32,693 bases of DNA from an uncultured Candidatus Saccharibacteria bacterium (GTDB lineage Bacteria > Patescibacteriota > Saccharimonadia > Saccharimonadales > Saccharimonadaceae): positions 1-32,693 of the forward strand of contig CARBES010000009.1 in assembly GCA_948944455.1 (NCBI GenBank), written 5' to 3'. Of this stretch, positions 7,564 through 15,423 are shown in pieces. The translations under genes and the position numbers were made by a program. Position 1 is the first letter of the stretch, and every line of letters begins with the position of its first letter. A model generated the notes under the pieces. The model saw nothing but the letters and a program-made list of their open reading frames with translations, did not search any database and was not told the origin of the DNA.

Positions 7564-9549
7564 CTATTCTCCAATTAACCTCAAAAATTCTTGCTCGCTC
7601 ATGGTCGGAATACCGAGCTTAGCGGCCTTATCAGTTTTACCCTTGCCCGGCTTATTGCCTGTAATGAGCGCAGTAGTCGTCTTCGTGACACCACTAGTAA
7701 CCGTAGCGCCGAGCGCGCGCAGCTTATCCTCAGCAGCTTCGCGATCCATCGACTCGAGCGTACCGGTAACAATATAGCTCTGGCCAGCGAGCGGAAGCTG
7801 CGACTGGTCCTGATGCTCCGGCTTGAGCCCCAATTCTTTCAGCTCGGCGAGCATTTTGACATTATCTTCGTCGGCAAAGTAGGCCAAAATCGACTCAGCC
7901 ACGGTCTTGCCAACGTCGGGGAGTTTCAGAAGATCTTCCTCGGTCGCGTCCTGAAGCTTGTCAATACTGCCGAAACTGTTTACTAGCGTAGCCGCGGTCT
8001 GTGCACCGACATGGCGAATCCCGAGTGCAGTGATAAACTTTGCGAGCGGCGGAGTTTTTGAGGATTGGATCGCGTCGACTAAATTCTGAGCCGAGAGCTT
8101 TGCGAAACGTTCGAGCTTTGCTACGGTCTTAACATCAAGTCGATAAAGATCGGGGATGCTGTGGACTAATTTCGCATCAACCAAGGCCGCAACGTTTTTC
8201 TCGCCGAGGCCGTCGATATTAAGGGCAGGCTTCGAGGCGTAATATTCAAGACTGCGTTTCAAGACGACGTCAGCGTTTTCGCCCTTCACCCGATAAACTA
8301 CTTCGCCTTCGGGACGCTCAAATTCGAGCTCGGGATATTGCTGCTTGAGGGCTTCTTCGTAGCTAAAGGCTTTTGCACCCTCGGGCCGAAGTTTTAATAA
8401 AACTTCCTTCACTTGCGGAATAATGTCGCCGGCCTTATAAATAATCACGGTGTCACCAATCCGAACGTCGAGGCGAGCAATCTCGTCGGCGTTATGGAGG
8501 CTAGCGTGTTTTACGGTACTACCGGCAACGACGACCGGGTCGAGGATGGCGACGGGAGTGGCGGCGCCGGTGCGTCCGATCGAGATGACGATATCTCGAA
8601 CCTTCGTAGTCGACTCCTCCGCCGGAAACTTGAACGCAACGGCGCCGCGCGGCGTCTTGCCGACGATGCCAAGCCTCTGATAAACCACACGATCGTTGAT
8701 CTTGATCACCATCCCGTCAGTATTGAATGGTAAGCCTTGGCGTGAGTCGGCAAGACGCTTAATTTCCTGCAAAACGTCGTCGAGCGAGGAAAAAACTTTA
8801 TCTTCGCCGCTCGTCCGGAAACCGAGCTCGCGAAGTTTCGCATACGCTTCTGAATGCTTTGGCAGGTTTGGCGTCACCAAATCATAAGCCATAAACTTCA
8901 ACTGGCGGCTAGCCGCCACCTTCGGATCGAGCTGACGGATGCTACCAGCGGCGAGATTGCGGGGGTTGGCGAAAGACTTTTCGCCGGCCCTCCGCTGACG
9001 AGCGTTCAGCTCGTCAAAATCTTTCTTAAAGATTACAATCTCGCCGCGCACTTCGACGTGCCCTGGCTCAGAAATCCGCAACGGTACATTCTCAATTGTG
9101 CGCACGTTCATTGTCACGTCTTCTCCAACCAAACCGTCACCACGCGTCACGGCTTGCATTAGTAACCCATCTTGATAATGTAACGCGCAGGCCAGCCCGT
9201 CCATCTTAATATCAGTAAAATATTCCTGAATCGGACCGGACAGTTTTTCGTTCGCCGTCACCCATTCTCGAATCTCGTCTTCCGAAAACACATCCGCCAG
9301 CGAAATCATCCGCTGTTCGTGCGTCACCTTGGTAAACTTATCTAAGGCCTTACCCGCTACTCGCTGCGTCGGCGAATCCGGCGTAATCAGCTCTGGAAAT
9401 TGTTTTTCTAGCTCTGCTAGCTCGTGCTTAAGCGAATCGGCCGCCGCCTCCGACATGATTGACTCGTCCAAAACATGATAATGATAGCGATAATCATTAA
9501 TCAGCTCACGCAACTTCAAAATACGCGCTTCGGCCTCACTTTTATTCAT
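7564..9549 (-). CDS. ligA: NAD+-dependent DNA ligase, zinc-finger cysteines missing
   Basis: LigA seals 3'-OH/5'-phosphate nicks in replication and repair using NAD+. The 661 aa show all main parts: N-terminal domain Ia (YRYHYHVLD), adenylation lysine Lys115 in KMDG, nucleotidyltransferase motifs (EVRGE, NPRNLAAGSIRQLDP, NTDGMVIK, AFKFPAE), OB fold (RTGAATPVAILDPV, SLHN), helix-hairpin-helix repeats (about 445-580) and a C-terminal BRCT domain (about 590-661). The segment that normally carries a Cys4 zinc finger between the OB fold and HhH region (about 395-435) contains no cysteine. The only Cys in the protein is at 121. A GGAGG precedes the ATG and a TATAAT lies at 9574-9579. Confidence 0.97.
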   Translation of the reverse strand: MNKSEAEARILKLRELINDYRYHYHVLDESIMSEAAADSLKHELAELEKQFPELITPDSPTQRVAGKALDKFTKVTHEQRMISLADVFSEDEIREWVTANEKLSGPIQEYFTDIKMDGLACALHYQDGLLMQAVTRGDGLVGEDVTMNVRTIENVPLRISEPGHVEVRGEIVIFKKDFDELNARQRRAGEKSFANPRNLAAGSIRQLDPKVAASRQLKFMAYDLVTPNLPKHSEAYAKLRELGFRTSGEDKVFSSLDDVLQEIKRLADSRQGLPFNTDGMVIKINDRVVYQRLGIVGKTPRGAVAFKFPAEESTTKVRDIVISIGRTGAATPVAILDPVVVAGSTVKHASLHNADEIARLDVRIGDTVIIYKAGDIIPQVKEVLLKLRPEGAKAFSYEEALKQQYPELEFERPEGEVVYRVKGENADVVLKRSLEYYASKPALNIDGLGEKNVAALVDAKLVHSIPDLYRLDVKTVAKLERFAKLSAQNLVDAIQSSKTPPLAKFITALGIRHVGAQTAATLVNSFGSIDKLQDATEEDLLKLPDVGKTVAESILAYFADEDNVKMLAELKELGLKPEHQDQSQLPLAGQSYIVTGTLESMDREAAEDKLRALGATVTSGVTKTTTALITGNKPGKGKTDKAAKLGIPTMSEQEFLRLIGE

Positions 9550-9573
9550 TTTACCTCCACAAGAATTGCTTCT

Positions 9574-9579
9574 ATTATA
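9574..9579 (-). promoter_or_regulatory. ligA -10 box (extended)
   Basis: TATGATATAAT on the minus strand, an extended -10, with a weak -35 (AATGCT). The leader is about 20 nt and carries GGAGG before the ATG. The gap between ligA and the terminator at 9684 holds nothing else clear. Confidence 0.65.
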
Positions 9580-9683
9580 TCATACTTCGTAGGAATAGCA
9601 TTGTCGGCTCAGAAAAGTAAAAATTCAGATTTGCTGCACTAGACTTTGGTTTTTGTGCGATGTAGCATTCTAACTAACTATAA

Positions 9684-9713
9684 GAAAATCCCCGTCCAGA
9701 GTCGGGCGGGGAT
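9684..9713 (-). terminator. Rho-independent terminator of the 210-aa gene
   Basis: ATCCCCG (688-694 of this kilobase, that is 9688-9694) pairs with CGGGGAT (9707-9713), with further inner CC/GG pairs. On the minus strand TTTTCTTA follows. It lies 8 nt past the stop. Confidence 0.85.
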
Positions 9714-9720
9714 GCCTTGG

Positions 9721-10353
9721 TTAGTGGTATTTCGTGATGTCCACGAGGACAGTGCCCGGACTTCCGGGCAATTCAGAGATGAAACAGAGTTCGCAGTCCC
9801 CCGTGATGTTACCCTTGACGAGGCAAATCTGCGTATCGTCAACTTCGGGATCAGCTTTCTGGAGATAGGTGCAGAGACGACCATCCGCCGTGCGTACTGT
9901 GAGAGTGTGACTCCGAATCGTCGGTAGCAGATAATCTCGGAGGAGAGGCTGGCCGTCCGGCAGCGGATCACGATGAATAATCACCAGACTAATCCCGATT
10001 GGGTCGACGTGCAGCCCGAGGAACTTCCATTCCGGCACCTTTCCCTCCAAGATTTCGATGATTTGCTGACGTACTGCCCAATCCTCAGAATCTTCTGGGT
10101 CAGGAAGCAGGGTCGGGTCGCCGCAGTCGATTGCTTCGGCGATAGCGCTCTCAGTTTCGTCATCGCCCAGCGGTTCAAAAAGCTTCGGGTCGAGCGTACT
10201 AATCGACACCAACTCCAGCGGCACTGCCGCCCAGAGTTCAGCGTGTGGAATCGGCTCAATCCCATCATCCTCCCAGAAGACCGAAAACGGGCACGGATAA
10301 TTGGAAATCTGATACTGGTCCTTCACCTTGAGTTGAAAATGGCTCTTCAGCAT
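9721..10353 (-). CDS. Hypothetical 210-aa soluble protein
   Basis: I do not recognise this family. The product is acidic and has no signal or membrane segment. It has a Pro/Trp-rich N-terminal half (CPFSVFWEDDGIEPIPHAELW), an acidic middle (LPDPEDSEDW) and a beta-rich C-terminal half (SHTLTVRTADGRLCTYL and DTQICLVKGN). The four C-terminal cysteines do not form a metal-site pattern. ATG 10353 is preferred over the GTG one codon upstream because AAAGGTGG precedes it at a good distance. It has its own promoter (10422-10450) and terminator, so it is monocistronic. Confidence 0.7.
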   Translation of the reverse strand: MLKSHFQLKVKDQYQISNYPCPFSVFWEDDGIEPIPHAELWAAVPLELVSISTLDPKLFEPLGDDETESAIAEAIDCGDPTLLPDPEDSEDWAVRQQIIEILEGKVPEWKFLGLHVDPIGISLVIIHRDPLPDGQPLLRDYLLPTIRSHTLTVRTADGRLCTYLQKADPEVDDTQICLVKGNITGDCELCFISELPGSPGTVLVDITKYH

Positions 10354-10421
10354 CACTACACCACCTTTTCTAACGATGATAAAGATCTAAAAAACAAAAA
10401 TTAACCACTAAGGCATTTAAC

Positions 10422-10450
10422 ATTATAACACTATGTCGGTTTTTTGTCTA
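10422..10450 (-). promoter_or_regulatory. Promoter of the 210-aa gene
   Basis: TAGACA, a 17-nt spacer and TATAAT on the minus strand. The leader to the ATG is about 60 nt. It sits in the short gap after the membrane gene ending at 10458. Confidence 0.8.
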
Positions 10451-10457
10451 GAAGATG

Positions 10458-11606
10458 TTACTTTTCTTTGTAATCTAGCAACCAACGATAATAACGATAG
10501 AGATAAGTTGTTGCGTAGATAAAAACGAAGCAAGTTACAATTACTAGACAGAACGACACAATTGGCCAGCCGACCGCCAATTCCCAAGTTTCTTTAAGCC
10601 AAAGATCAATCAGAATAACTGGCAACATTGTAATAATATAAACTAGGGCTATCACAAAGAGCAGATAGAGCACCCGTAAAATTAAGCGGATGCGTCGACC
10701 TGAAATCAGTTCGGCTGTCGAGGTTAGTGCTTCCATTGGATACATTCCTGGTGCAGTTACTGCGACTAGCGCCATTAAAGTCCCCGAAAGCATATAGCCT
10801 GACAATAATAGCATAAGCATCACAAAAATAAAATACAGTAGCGCATAAAACGGTGTAGCCAAGAAATTGGTTGCCACTGCCGCAGCATAAGTAATTAACA
10901 CTAACATAATCGGGATCGCTTGTAGAAAAGCCACAACAAAAATCAATAAAGTCGAAATTAATGGGCTCAATGCATTATAGAGAGCATCACGCAAACGTGG
11001 CCGGCTTCCACTAAAGAAATGACGCAAAAGGAAAATCGTTACTAACCACATAACTAGGAACAGGATGACCATAAATACCGTCTGCACTTCGCCCATACCG
11101 GTATCGAGACCTCCCGTCGTCACAGTCGAGATTAGAAGTAAGCCCGCCTTGGCAAAGTTACCAATCTGACCATTGGCTAATTCCCCACTAGTTTCGTCGA
11201 TTGTGTCTTTGAATTGCTGGTAGAGATCTTCGCTTAACAAGCCAACACAACCAACGTAAAGCACCGTCATTAATAGAATAAACGGCACGAAAGTCTTCCA
11301 GTTGCGAAAAATGATTTGGAATGTCGTCATCGCATGACTAAGTAGGCCTGGCGTTTCGGTCTTACGTAAATAATCTTCGCGGTAGGAGCGTTTGAAGCTC
11401 TTGTGGCGCGGTGGATGCTTGGCGCGATAGTCCTGCACCCGTACGCGCACTTTTTGAAGACCCCGTTTCGCTTTGCGCAAAAACTTCGGCACGCGGCGTG
11501 AAGTTTTTTTGGCTGGGCCTGCCTGCTGCTGTTTAGCCATAGTTGTTTGTTTTACTTTGGCCGTTTTGCCAGCCTTAGTAGCATTTTTAGAAGGAATTCT
11601 TGCCAT
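10458..11606 (-). CDS. Multi-pass membrane protein with basic N-terminus, third gene of the lemA-htpX operon
   Basis: The 382-aa product begins with about 85 Lys/Arg/Ala-rich residues, followed by about six or seven hydrophobic segments. Examples are FVPFILLMTVLYVGCVGLL, VFMVILFLVMWLVTIFLL and ALLYFIFVMLMLLLSGYML. No catalytic motif or known family is recognised. ATG 11606 (MARIPSKN) is chosen. The longer frame upstream overlaps htpX deeply, while this start overlaps the htpX end by only 20 nt, as expected for a coupled operon gene. The highly basic N-terminal tail might bind nucleic acid or ribosomes, but that is a guess. Confidence 0.75.
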   Translation of the reverse strand: MARIPSKNATKAGKTAKVKQTTMAKQQQAGPAKKTSRRVPKFLRKAKRGLQKVRVRVQDYRAKHPPRHKSFKRSYREDYLRKTETPGLLSHAMTTFQIIFRNWKTFVPFILLMTVLYVGCVGLLSEDLYQQFKDTIDETSGELANGQIGNFAKAGLLLISTVTTGGLDTGMGEVQTVFMVILFLVMWLVTIFLLRHFFSGSRPRLRDALYNALSPLISTLLIFVVAFLQAIPIMLVLITYAAAVATNFLATPFYALLYFIFVMLMLLLSGYMLSGTLMALVAVTAPGMYPMEALTSTAELISGRRIRLILRVLYLLFVIALVYIITMLPVILIDLWLKETWELAVGWPIVSFCLVIVTCFVFIYATTYLYRYYRWLLDYKEK

Positions 11607-12465
11607 GCTCAAGTCTCTCAATCCGTTTTTCGATCGGCGGATGGGTGCTGAAAAGGTTATTGACAGCACCTTTGCGCAAAGGATTATTAATGAAGAGCGC
11701 TTCCGTGGCCGGGTTTTGGTGCTTCATGGGACGAGCGTGAGTGTCAAGCTTCTTTAGGGCAGAAATCATTCCTTCTGGATAACGAGTAATGTGTGCCGCT
11801 GAAGCATCTGCAAGGTACTCACGTTCGCGTGAAACCGCCATTTGCGCCAATGAGGCCGCCAATGGCGCCAAAAGCGATACTAAGAGGACTACAATCAGTC
11901 CAATCGGACTATTATCCTCGTCGTTGCCACGGCTGGTATAAAGCATCATGCGAACGCCTAGATCGGAGATGTAACCCACGATACAGACCAGACCAAAAGT
12001 AATCATCGAAACACGAACATCATAGTTCTTCACGTGCGACATTTCGTGCGCCATTACCGCATTTAACTCTTTGTTATCCATAATATCCAGCAAACCGGTC
12101 GTTGCTGCGACTACGGCATGCTGAGGATCGCGGCCAGTAGCAAAAGCATTCGGCGCCGGATCATCAATGATATAGACTTTCGGCATTGGTAAGCCAGTCG
12201 CAATTGAGATATTTTCAACGGTATTGTAGAGTCGAGGATTATCCTTTTTCTTAATTTGCTTTGCACCAGTCATAGCTACGGCGAGCGAAGCTGCGGCAAA
12301 ATATTGGATAACCGCGTAAATTAGCGCTACTACAAATACCCAAAAGGCGACCCACCAGTCGCCCATGAAGTACGCCGCAGCCCAGCCAATCGCCGTAATC
12401 AACATGACAAAAAAGATCATGATAAAAACGGTGTTGCGTTTGTTGGCGGCAATTTGCTTGTACAT
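11587..12465 (-). CDS. htpX: M48 family membrane zinc metalloprotease HtpX
   Basis: The 292-aa product has two N-terminal membrane helices (about 12-33 and 38-64), the zinc motif HEMSH (140-144) and two further hydrophobic segments (about 150-200). The third zinc ligand is Glu in the REREYLADASA region, followed by the ARPMKHQNPATEALFI and FSTHPPIEKRIERL elements typical of HtpX. HtpX degrades damaged membrane proteins. The ATG overlaps the lemA stop (TAATG). lemA-htpX pairing is common in bacteria. Confidence 0.95.
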   Translation of the reverse strand: MYKQIAANKRNTVFIMIFFVMLITAIGWAAAYFMGDWWVAFWVFVVALIYAVIQYFAAASLAVAMTGAKQIKKKDNPRLYNTVENISIATGLPMPKVYIIDDPAPNAFATGRDPQHAVVAATTGLLDIMDNKELNAVMAHEMSHVKNYDVRVSMITFGLVCIVGYISDLGVRMMLYTSRGNDEDNSPIGLIVVLLVSLLAPLAASLAQMAVSREREYLADASAAHITRYPEGMISALKKLDTHARPMKHQNPATEALFINNPLRKGAVNNLFSTHPPIEKRIERLEHGKNSF

Positions 12466-13046
12466 TAGTTGAATTTAACTTCGGGAGCCTGCTCGATCTT
12501 GGCTTTTTCGGTCTCTGGGACTTCGAAGTATTCACGAGTTTTGAAATGGCCAACCATATTATTAATGACATTTGATGGGAAAATTTTGATTTTCGTATTA
12601 AGTTCTTTCGCACCAGCATTATAGAAGCGGCGAGCGGCCTGGATCTTGTCTTCAACATCTTGAAGCTGGAGCTGAAGCTGCTGGAAATTTGTGTTAGCCT
12701 TAAGTTCTGGATAGGCTTCGGCAATTGCAAAAATCTTCGACAAGGCACCTTCAAGCGTGCGCTCTGCTTCGGCTGTACTCTTAACGTCCTTTGCGCCCAT
12801 CACTGCCGCACGGGCTTTCGTGACATTCTCAAAAGCAGACTTTTCGTGAGTAGCATAACCTTTTACCGTCTCGACAAGATTCGGAATTAAATCAGCGCGA
12901 TATTTTAGCTGAACGGTAATGTCCGACCAAGCCTCATTTACGCGCTCGTCAAGCTTGACGAGACTATTATATGTTCCCCAAATAGCAGCGACGACGATCA
13001 CAATTAAAGCGACCACTACCAGAAGAACGATTAGAGCAACATTCAT
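12465..13046 (-). CDS. lemA: LemA family protein
   Basis: The 193-aa product has an N-terminal membrane anchor (about 4-24) and the all-helical LemA domain. Its hallmarks are YNSLVKLDERVNEAWSDI, QLKYRADLIPNLVETVKGYA and ARRFYNAGAKELNTKI, near the C-terminal FPSNVI and FKTREYFEVPE. The biochemical role of LemA is not established, but it often precedes htpX, as here. GGAG precedes the ATG at normal spacing, and the promoter is at 13074-13102. Confidence 0.95.
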   Translation of the reverse strand: MNVALIVLLVVVALIVIVVAAIWGTYNSLVKLDERVNEAWSDITVQLKYRADLIPNLVETVKGYATHEKSAFENVTKARAAVMGAKDVKSTAEAERTLEGALSKIFAIAEAYPELKANTNFQQLQLQLQDVEDKIQAARRFYNAGAKELNTKIKIFPSNVINNMVGHFKTREYFEVPETEKAKIEQAPEVKFN

Positions 13047-13073
13047 GAAATTCTCCTTTATTTATATACTCTT

Positions 13074-13102
13074 ATTATATACGACGCGAAGCGGTTTGTC
13101 TA
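13074..13102 (-). promoter_or_regulatory. Promoter of the lemA-htpX operon
   Basis: TAGACA, a 17-nt spacer and TATAAT on the minus strand; the leader is about 20 nt. The -35 lies 6 nt past the stop of the upstream small membrane gene. Confidence 0.8.
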
Positions 13103-13107
13103 TGGGA

Positions 13108-13467
13108 TCAGGCATTAGTAATCGTCTGCAACAACGAAGCAAGAAAGCCAAAGCTCGCCATCAAGCAGAGAGCCACAATATAAAGGATAATCCAGCAAAA
13201 TTGTGAACGCGAAAAGTTGCGCAAGTTACGATTACTAGCACTAAAGGAAAGACAAAGACAAATAATCCAGCCTATTATCGGAATGTTAAACAAAAACGTG
13301 TAGCCGAAATAGCCCCACATCCCGATCGGGCGATATTCGTCTGGAATAACGACCTCACGCGCAATGTACGCTTCGGCCGGTCGGCTAACGAGTTTTTGCG
13401 TAGTGCGTGCTTTTTTAGGAGTTTTGGCGGTCTTAGCGGTTTTAGTATTGGTGTTAGTTTTGGGCAT
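13108..13467 (-). CDS. Small membrane protein with basic N-terminal tail
   Basis: The 119-aa product has a Thr/Lys-rich N-terminus (about 1-45, repeated TKTAKTAKTPKK) and then two hydrophobic segments (about 50-73 and 90-112) joined by a short basic loop (NRNLRNFSRSQ). The first segment has the pattern YTFLFNIPIIGWIICLCLSF, a form I associate with small CPR membrane proteins of unknown function. GAAGGAA precedes the ATG. TTGCTT with a 16-nt spacer and TATACT lies about 40-65 nt upstream. No function assigned. Confidence 0.7.
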   Translation of the reverse strand: MPKTNTNTKTAKTAKTPKKARTTQKLVSRPAEAYIAREVVIPDEYRPIGMWGYFGYTFLFNIPIIGWIICLCLSFSASNRNLRNFSRSQFCWIILYIVALCLMASFGFLASLLQTITNA

Positions 13468-13577
13468 AAAAATTCCTTCACAAGTTTAGAATGCTTGTTT
13501 TAAGTATAAACGTTTTATATAAAAAAGCAAGATCCTTAAACTTCTCAACCAAAATGGAAGCCGCAAGAAAACCGCTA

Positions 13578-13604
13578 TTGACTTTCGAATTTTCATGCTA
13601 TAAT
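13578..13604 (+). promoter_or_regulatory. Promoter of the 361-aa membrane protein gene
   Basis: TTGACT, a short 15-nt spacer and an extended -10 (ATGCTATAAT). AGAGAGG follows upstream of the ATG at 13626. Confidence 0.7.
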
Positions 13605-13625
13605 GAGGCAAAAGAGAGGTAGTTT

Positions 13626-14711
13626 ATGGCAGAAGATGCGAAAACGGGTGAGGCAAAAACAACTAAACGCGGGCGCAAGAAGGCCGCAGAGAAGATAGTA
13701 GAGTCCCAGCCAACCGTTGAAGCCGAGGCTATAATTGAACCAGCCCCAACGCCAACTATGCCGAGCGCGATTCGAGCGAAGAAGGACAAGGCTCAAACTA
13801 CGGCCGAATTTCAAGAGTCAGTACGCGAACAGATTGAGAATGCTCGTTCGGAAATCATCACCGAGTTACAAGTTACAATCCAACACGAGATTAGCGAAGT
13901 AATGGTGCGCCAAGCACAGAAGGAGCGCCGCAAGCGCCGCTGGAATGCGTTTATTCATGATTTGATTATTTTGATTTTGCTAGCTTTAGTCGGTTATATG
14001 GGTTTTTGTCTTTATGATGCTGAGTATTTTGATTTTCTGCCAAAAAAGTGTGAACGCGATAATAGTTGCCAAGAAATCAAAGACTCTGGTAACAATGTTT
14101 CTGAGATCGTAAAAGATACAGCCTGGTACAAAGAGAATTATGGTTACCTTTTTGATGGGCTACAACTCAATCTCGATCCCGACGGGCTAGACGCCCATTA
14201 TCTATACAGCGGCGATTACAGAGCCGGCGACATTAAGCCGGCTTATTTGTTGGCAATGGCTTACAATAGGGTTGCGCCGACACTCGGCAACAATGAGATT
14301 AGCGTTTCTGAAGATGCGCTAAAATACGCTTTTATTGAAGTCTTTGGTTCCCTAGACAACTATGCTCGGGGGAACTTCCGCAATAGTTGCTTAGATTTTA
14401 GCTACGAGCGCTCCGAAGGCCGCTATGTGGCCGCCGACACAAGCTGTAGCACACAGGGGGGTCGCCAGATTCTTGAACAGATTGACGAAATTTACGAGGA
14501 AGGCAATGCGTTATATTTTTTGACGACCGCAACAATTTACGATCCGAGCGAGGAGAGCTTCTATACCTTCGATAATCCGTTCCGGGCGGCCGTTACGAAT
14601 GTAACAAAAGACGATTTGAACCGCAACCAAGCTCGTCTTAACCGTTACCAGTATCAGTTCAAAAAGACCGATGGCCAATATTATTTTGATGCCATTGTGA
14701 AACTAAAGTAG
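13626..14711 (+). CDS. Single-pass membrane protein with extracytoplasmic domain
   Basis: The 361-aa product has a cytoplasmic N-terminus (1-105) with a basic nuclear-tail-like patch (TTKRGRKKAAEK) and a predicted helix, then one membrane segment (about 109-130). An extracytoplasmic domain of about 230 residues follows. It has five or so cysteines (142, 148 and later pairs around FRNSCLDF and DTSCSTQ), which could form disulfides with help from the DsbA-like protein at 18637. Family unknown. The AGAGAGG Shine-Dalgarno and the promoter at 13578 fix the start. It is followed after 9 nt by the deoxyribosyltransferase-like gene. Confidence 0.75.
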   Translation: MAEDAKTGEAKTTKRGRKKAAEKIVESQPTVEAEAIIEPAPTPTMPSAIRAKKDKAQTTAEFQESVREQIENARSEIITELQVTIQHEISEVMVRQAQKERRKRRWNAFIHDLIILILLALVGYMGFCLYDAEYFDFLPKKCERDNSCQEIKDSGNNVSEIVKDTAWYKENYGYLFDGLQLNLDPDGLDAHYLYSGDYRAGDIKPAYLLAMAYNRVAPTLGNNEISVSEDALKYAFIEVFGSLDNYARGNFRNSCLDFSYERSEGRYVAADTSCSTQGGRQILEQIDEIYEEGNALYFLTTATIYDPSEESFYTFDNPFRAAVTNVTKDDLNRNQARLNRYQYQFKKTDGQYYFDAIVKLK

Positions 14712-14720
14712 GCAAAGATT

Positions 14721-15173
14721 ATGGTAAAAAATATCTCGGAGAAGACAATTTGCCTCTGTGGTAGTATCAAATTTGCACCAGAAATGAAGGCCTGGGCGCA
14801 GAAGCTTGCTGAAGAGGGCAAGGTCGGGATTCTTCCGATTGGCGCGAAGCGTTTAGACGAAGAAACCGCCATCGACGAGAGTTATGACAAGGCGAAGTTA
14901 AAACGTGAATTTGACGCTGTGAAGGCACATTTTGACGAGATTAGCCGAGCCGATGCTATTCTAGTCTGCAATTACAATAAAAACGGGGTCAGGAATTACA
15001 TTGGTGCGAATACCTTTCTCGAGATGGGTTTTGCGCATTGCCTTGGCAAAAAGATTTACCTCGTCAACCCACTGCCTGATATGCCGTATATCAACGATGA
15101 GTTGTATGCGTTTGATGTGGAGGTGGTAGGAGATCTAGATTATGGCGTTTCCTTGCACTGGCAAGAAAGCTGA
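14721..15173 (+). CDS. Nucleoside 2-deoxyribosyltransferase-like protein
   Basis: The 150-aa product opens with a strand and glycine turn (TICLCGSIKF). It contains the segment ISRADAILVCNYN followed by YIGANTFLEMGFAHCLGKKIYLVNPLPD. This arrangement (D-A-I-L-V, then G-x-x-T-x-x-E-x-G-x-A) is that of the NDT/DUF4406-like fold, whose Glu is the catalytic nucleophile in true deoxyribosyltransferases. A role in nucleotide salvage or hydrolysis is plausible but not shown. It is the second gene after the 361-aa membrane protein; its Shine-Dalgarno is weak. Confidence 0.75.
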   Translation: MVKNISEKTICLCGSIKFAPEMKAWAQKLAEEGKVGILPIGAKRLDEETAIDESYDKAKLKREFDAVKAHFDEISRADAILVCNYNKNGVRNYIGANTFLEMGFAHCLGKKIYLVNPLPDMPYINDELYAFDVEVVGDLDYGVSLHWQES

Positions 15174-15197
15174 GTATCTTAATTTTCAGAAAAACCT

Positions 15198-15226
15198 TTG
15201 ACGAACAGTTGGCGGCGTGCTATAAT
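15198..15226 (+). promoter_or_regulatory. tRNA-Gly promoter
   Basis: TTGACG, a 17-nt spacer and TATAAT with an extended TGC, about 35 nt before the tRNA. Confidence 0.85.
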
Positions 15227-15260
15227 GGCTTTAGACATCAGCAAGGGCCGAGCCCACTAT

Positions 15261-15337
15261 GCGGGCGTAGCTCAGTTGTTTAGAGCGCTTCCTTGCCAAG
15301 GAAGAGGTCGAGAGTTAGAGTCTCTTCGCCCGCACCA
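15261..15337 (+). tRNA. tRNA-Gly (GCC), CCA encoded
   Basis: The 7-bp acceptor GCGGGCG/CGCCCGC is perfect, and the discriminator A and CCA are encoded. The D stem is GCTC/GAGC, the anticodon stem CTTCC/GGAAG, and the loop TTGCCAA with anticodon GCC. The T stem GAGAG/CTCTT ends in one G-T pair. Two normally invariant bases differ: D loop AGTTGTTTA has T at position 19 instead of G, and T loop TTAGAGT has A at 56 instead of C. Together they keep a Watson-Crick 19:56 pair. Confidence 0.95.
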
Positions 15338-15351
15338 TGTTGAGTCTTGAG

Positions 15352-15389
15352 AATAACGCGCTCTGAGTGAGAGGCGTTATTTTGTTTTG
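15352..15389 (+). terminator. Rho-independent terminator of tRNA-Gly
   Basis: AATAACGC and GCGTTATT form an 8-bp stem, with inner CTC/GAG pairs; TTTTGTTTTG follows. Confidence 0.85.
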
Positions 15390-15423
15390 ATTAGAAATCA
15401 TCCGGAGTAGAGATAGGATAGAA

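Noticed and set aside
15260..15337. Pseudo-tRNA, because of the odd D and T loops
   Set aside because: All stems pair, CCA is encoded, and the promoter and terminator are excellent; the two odd bases compensate each other.
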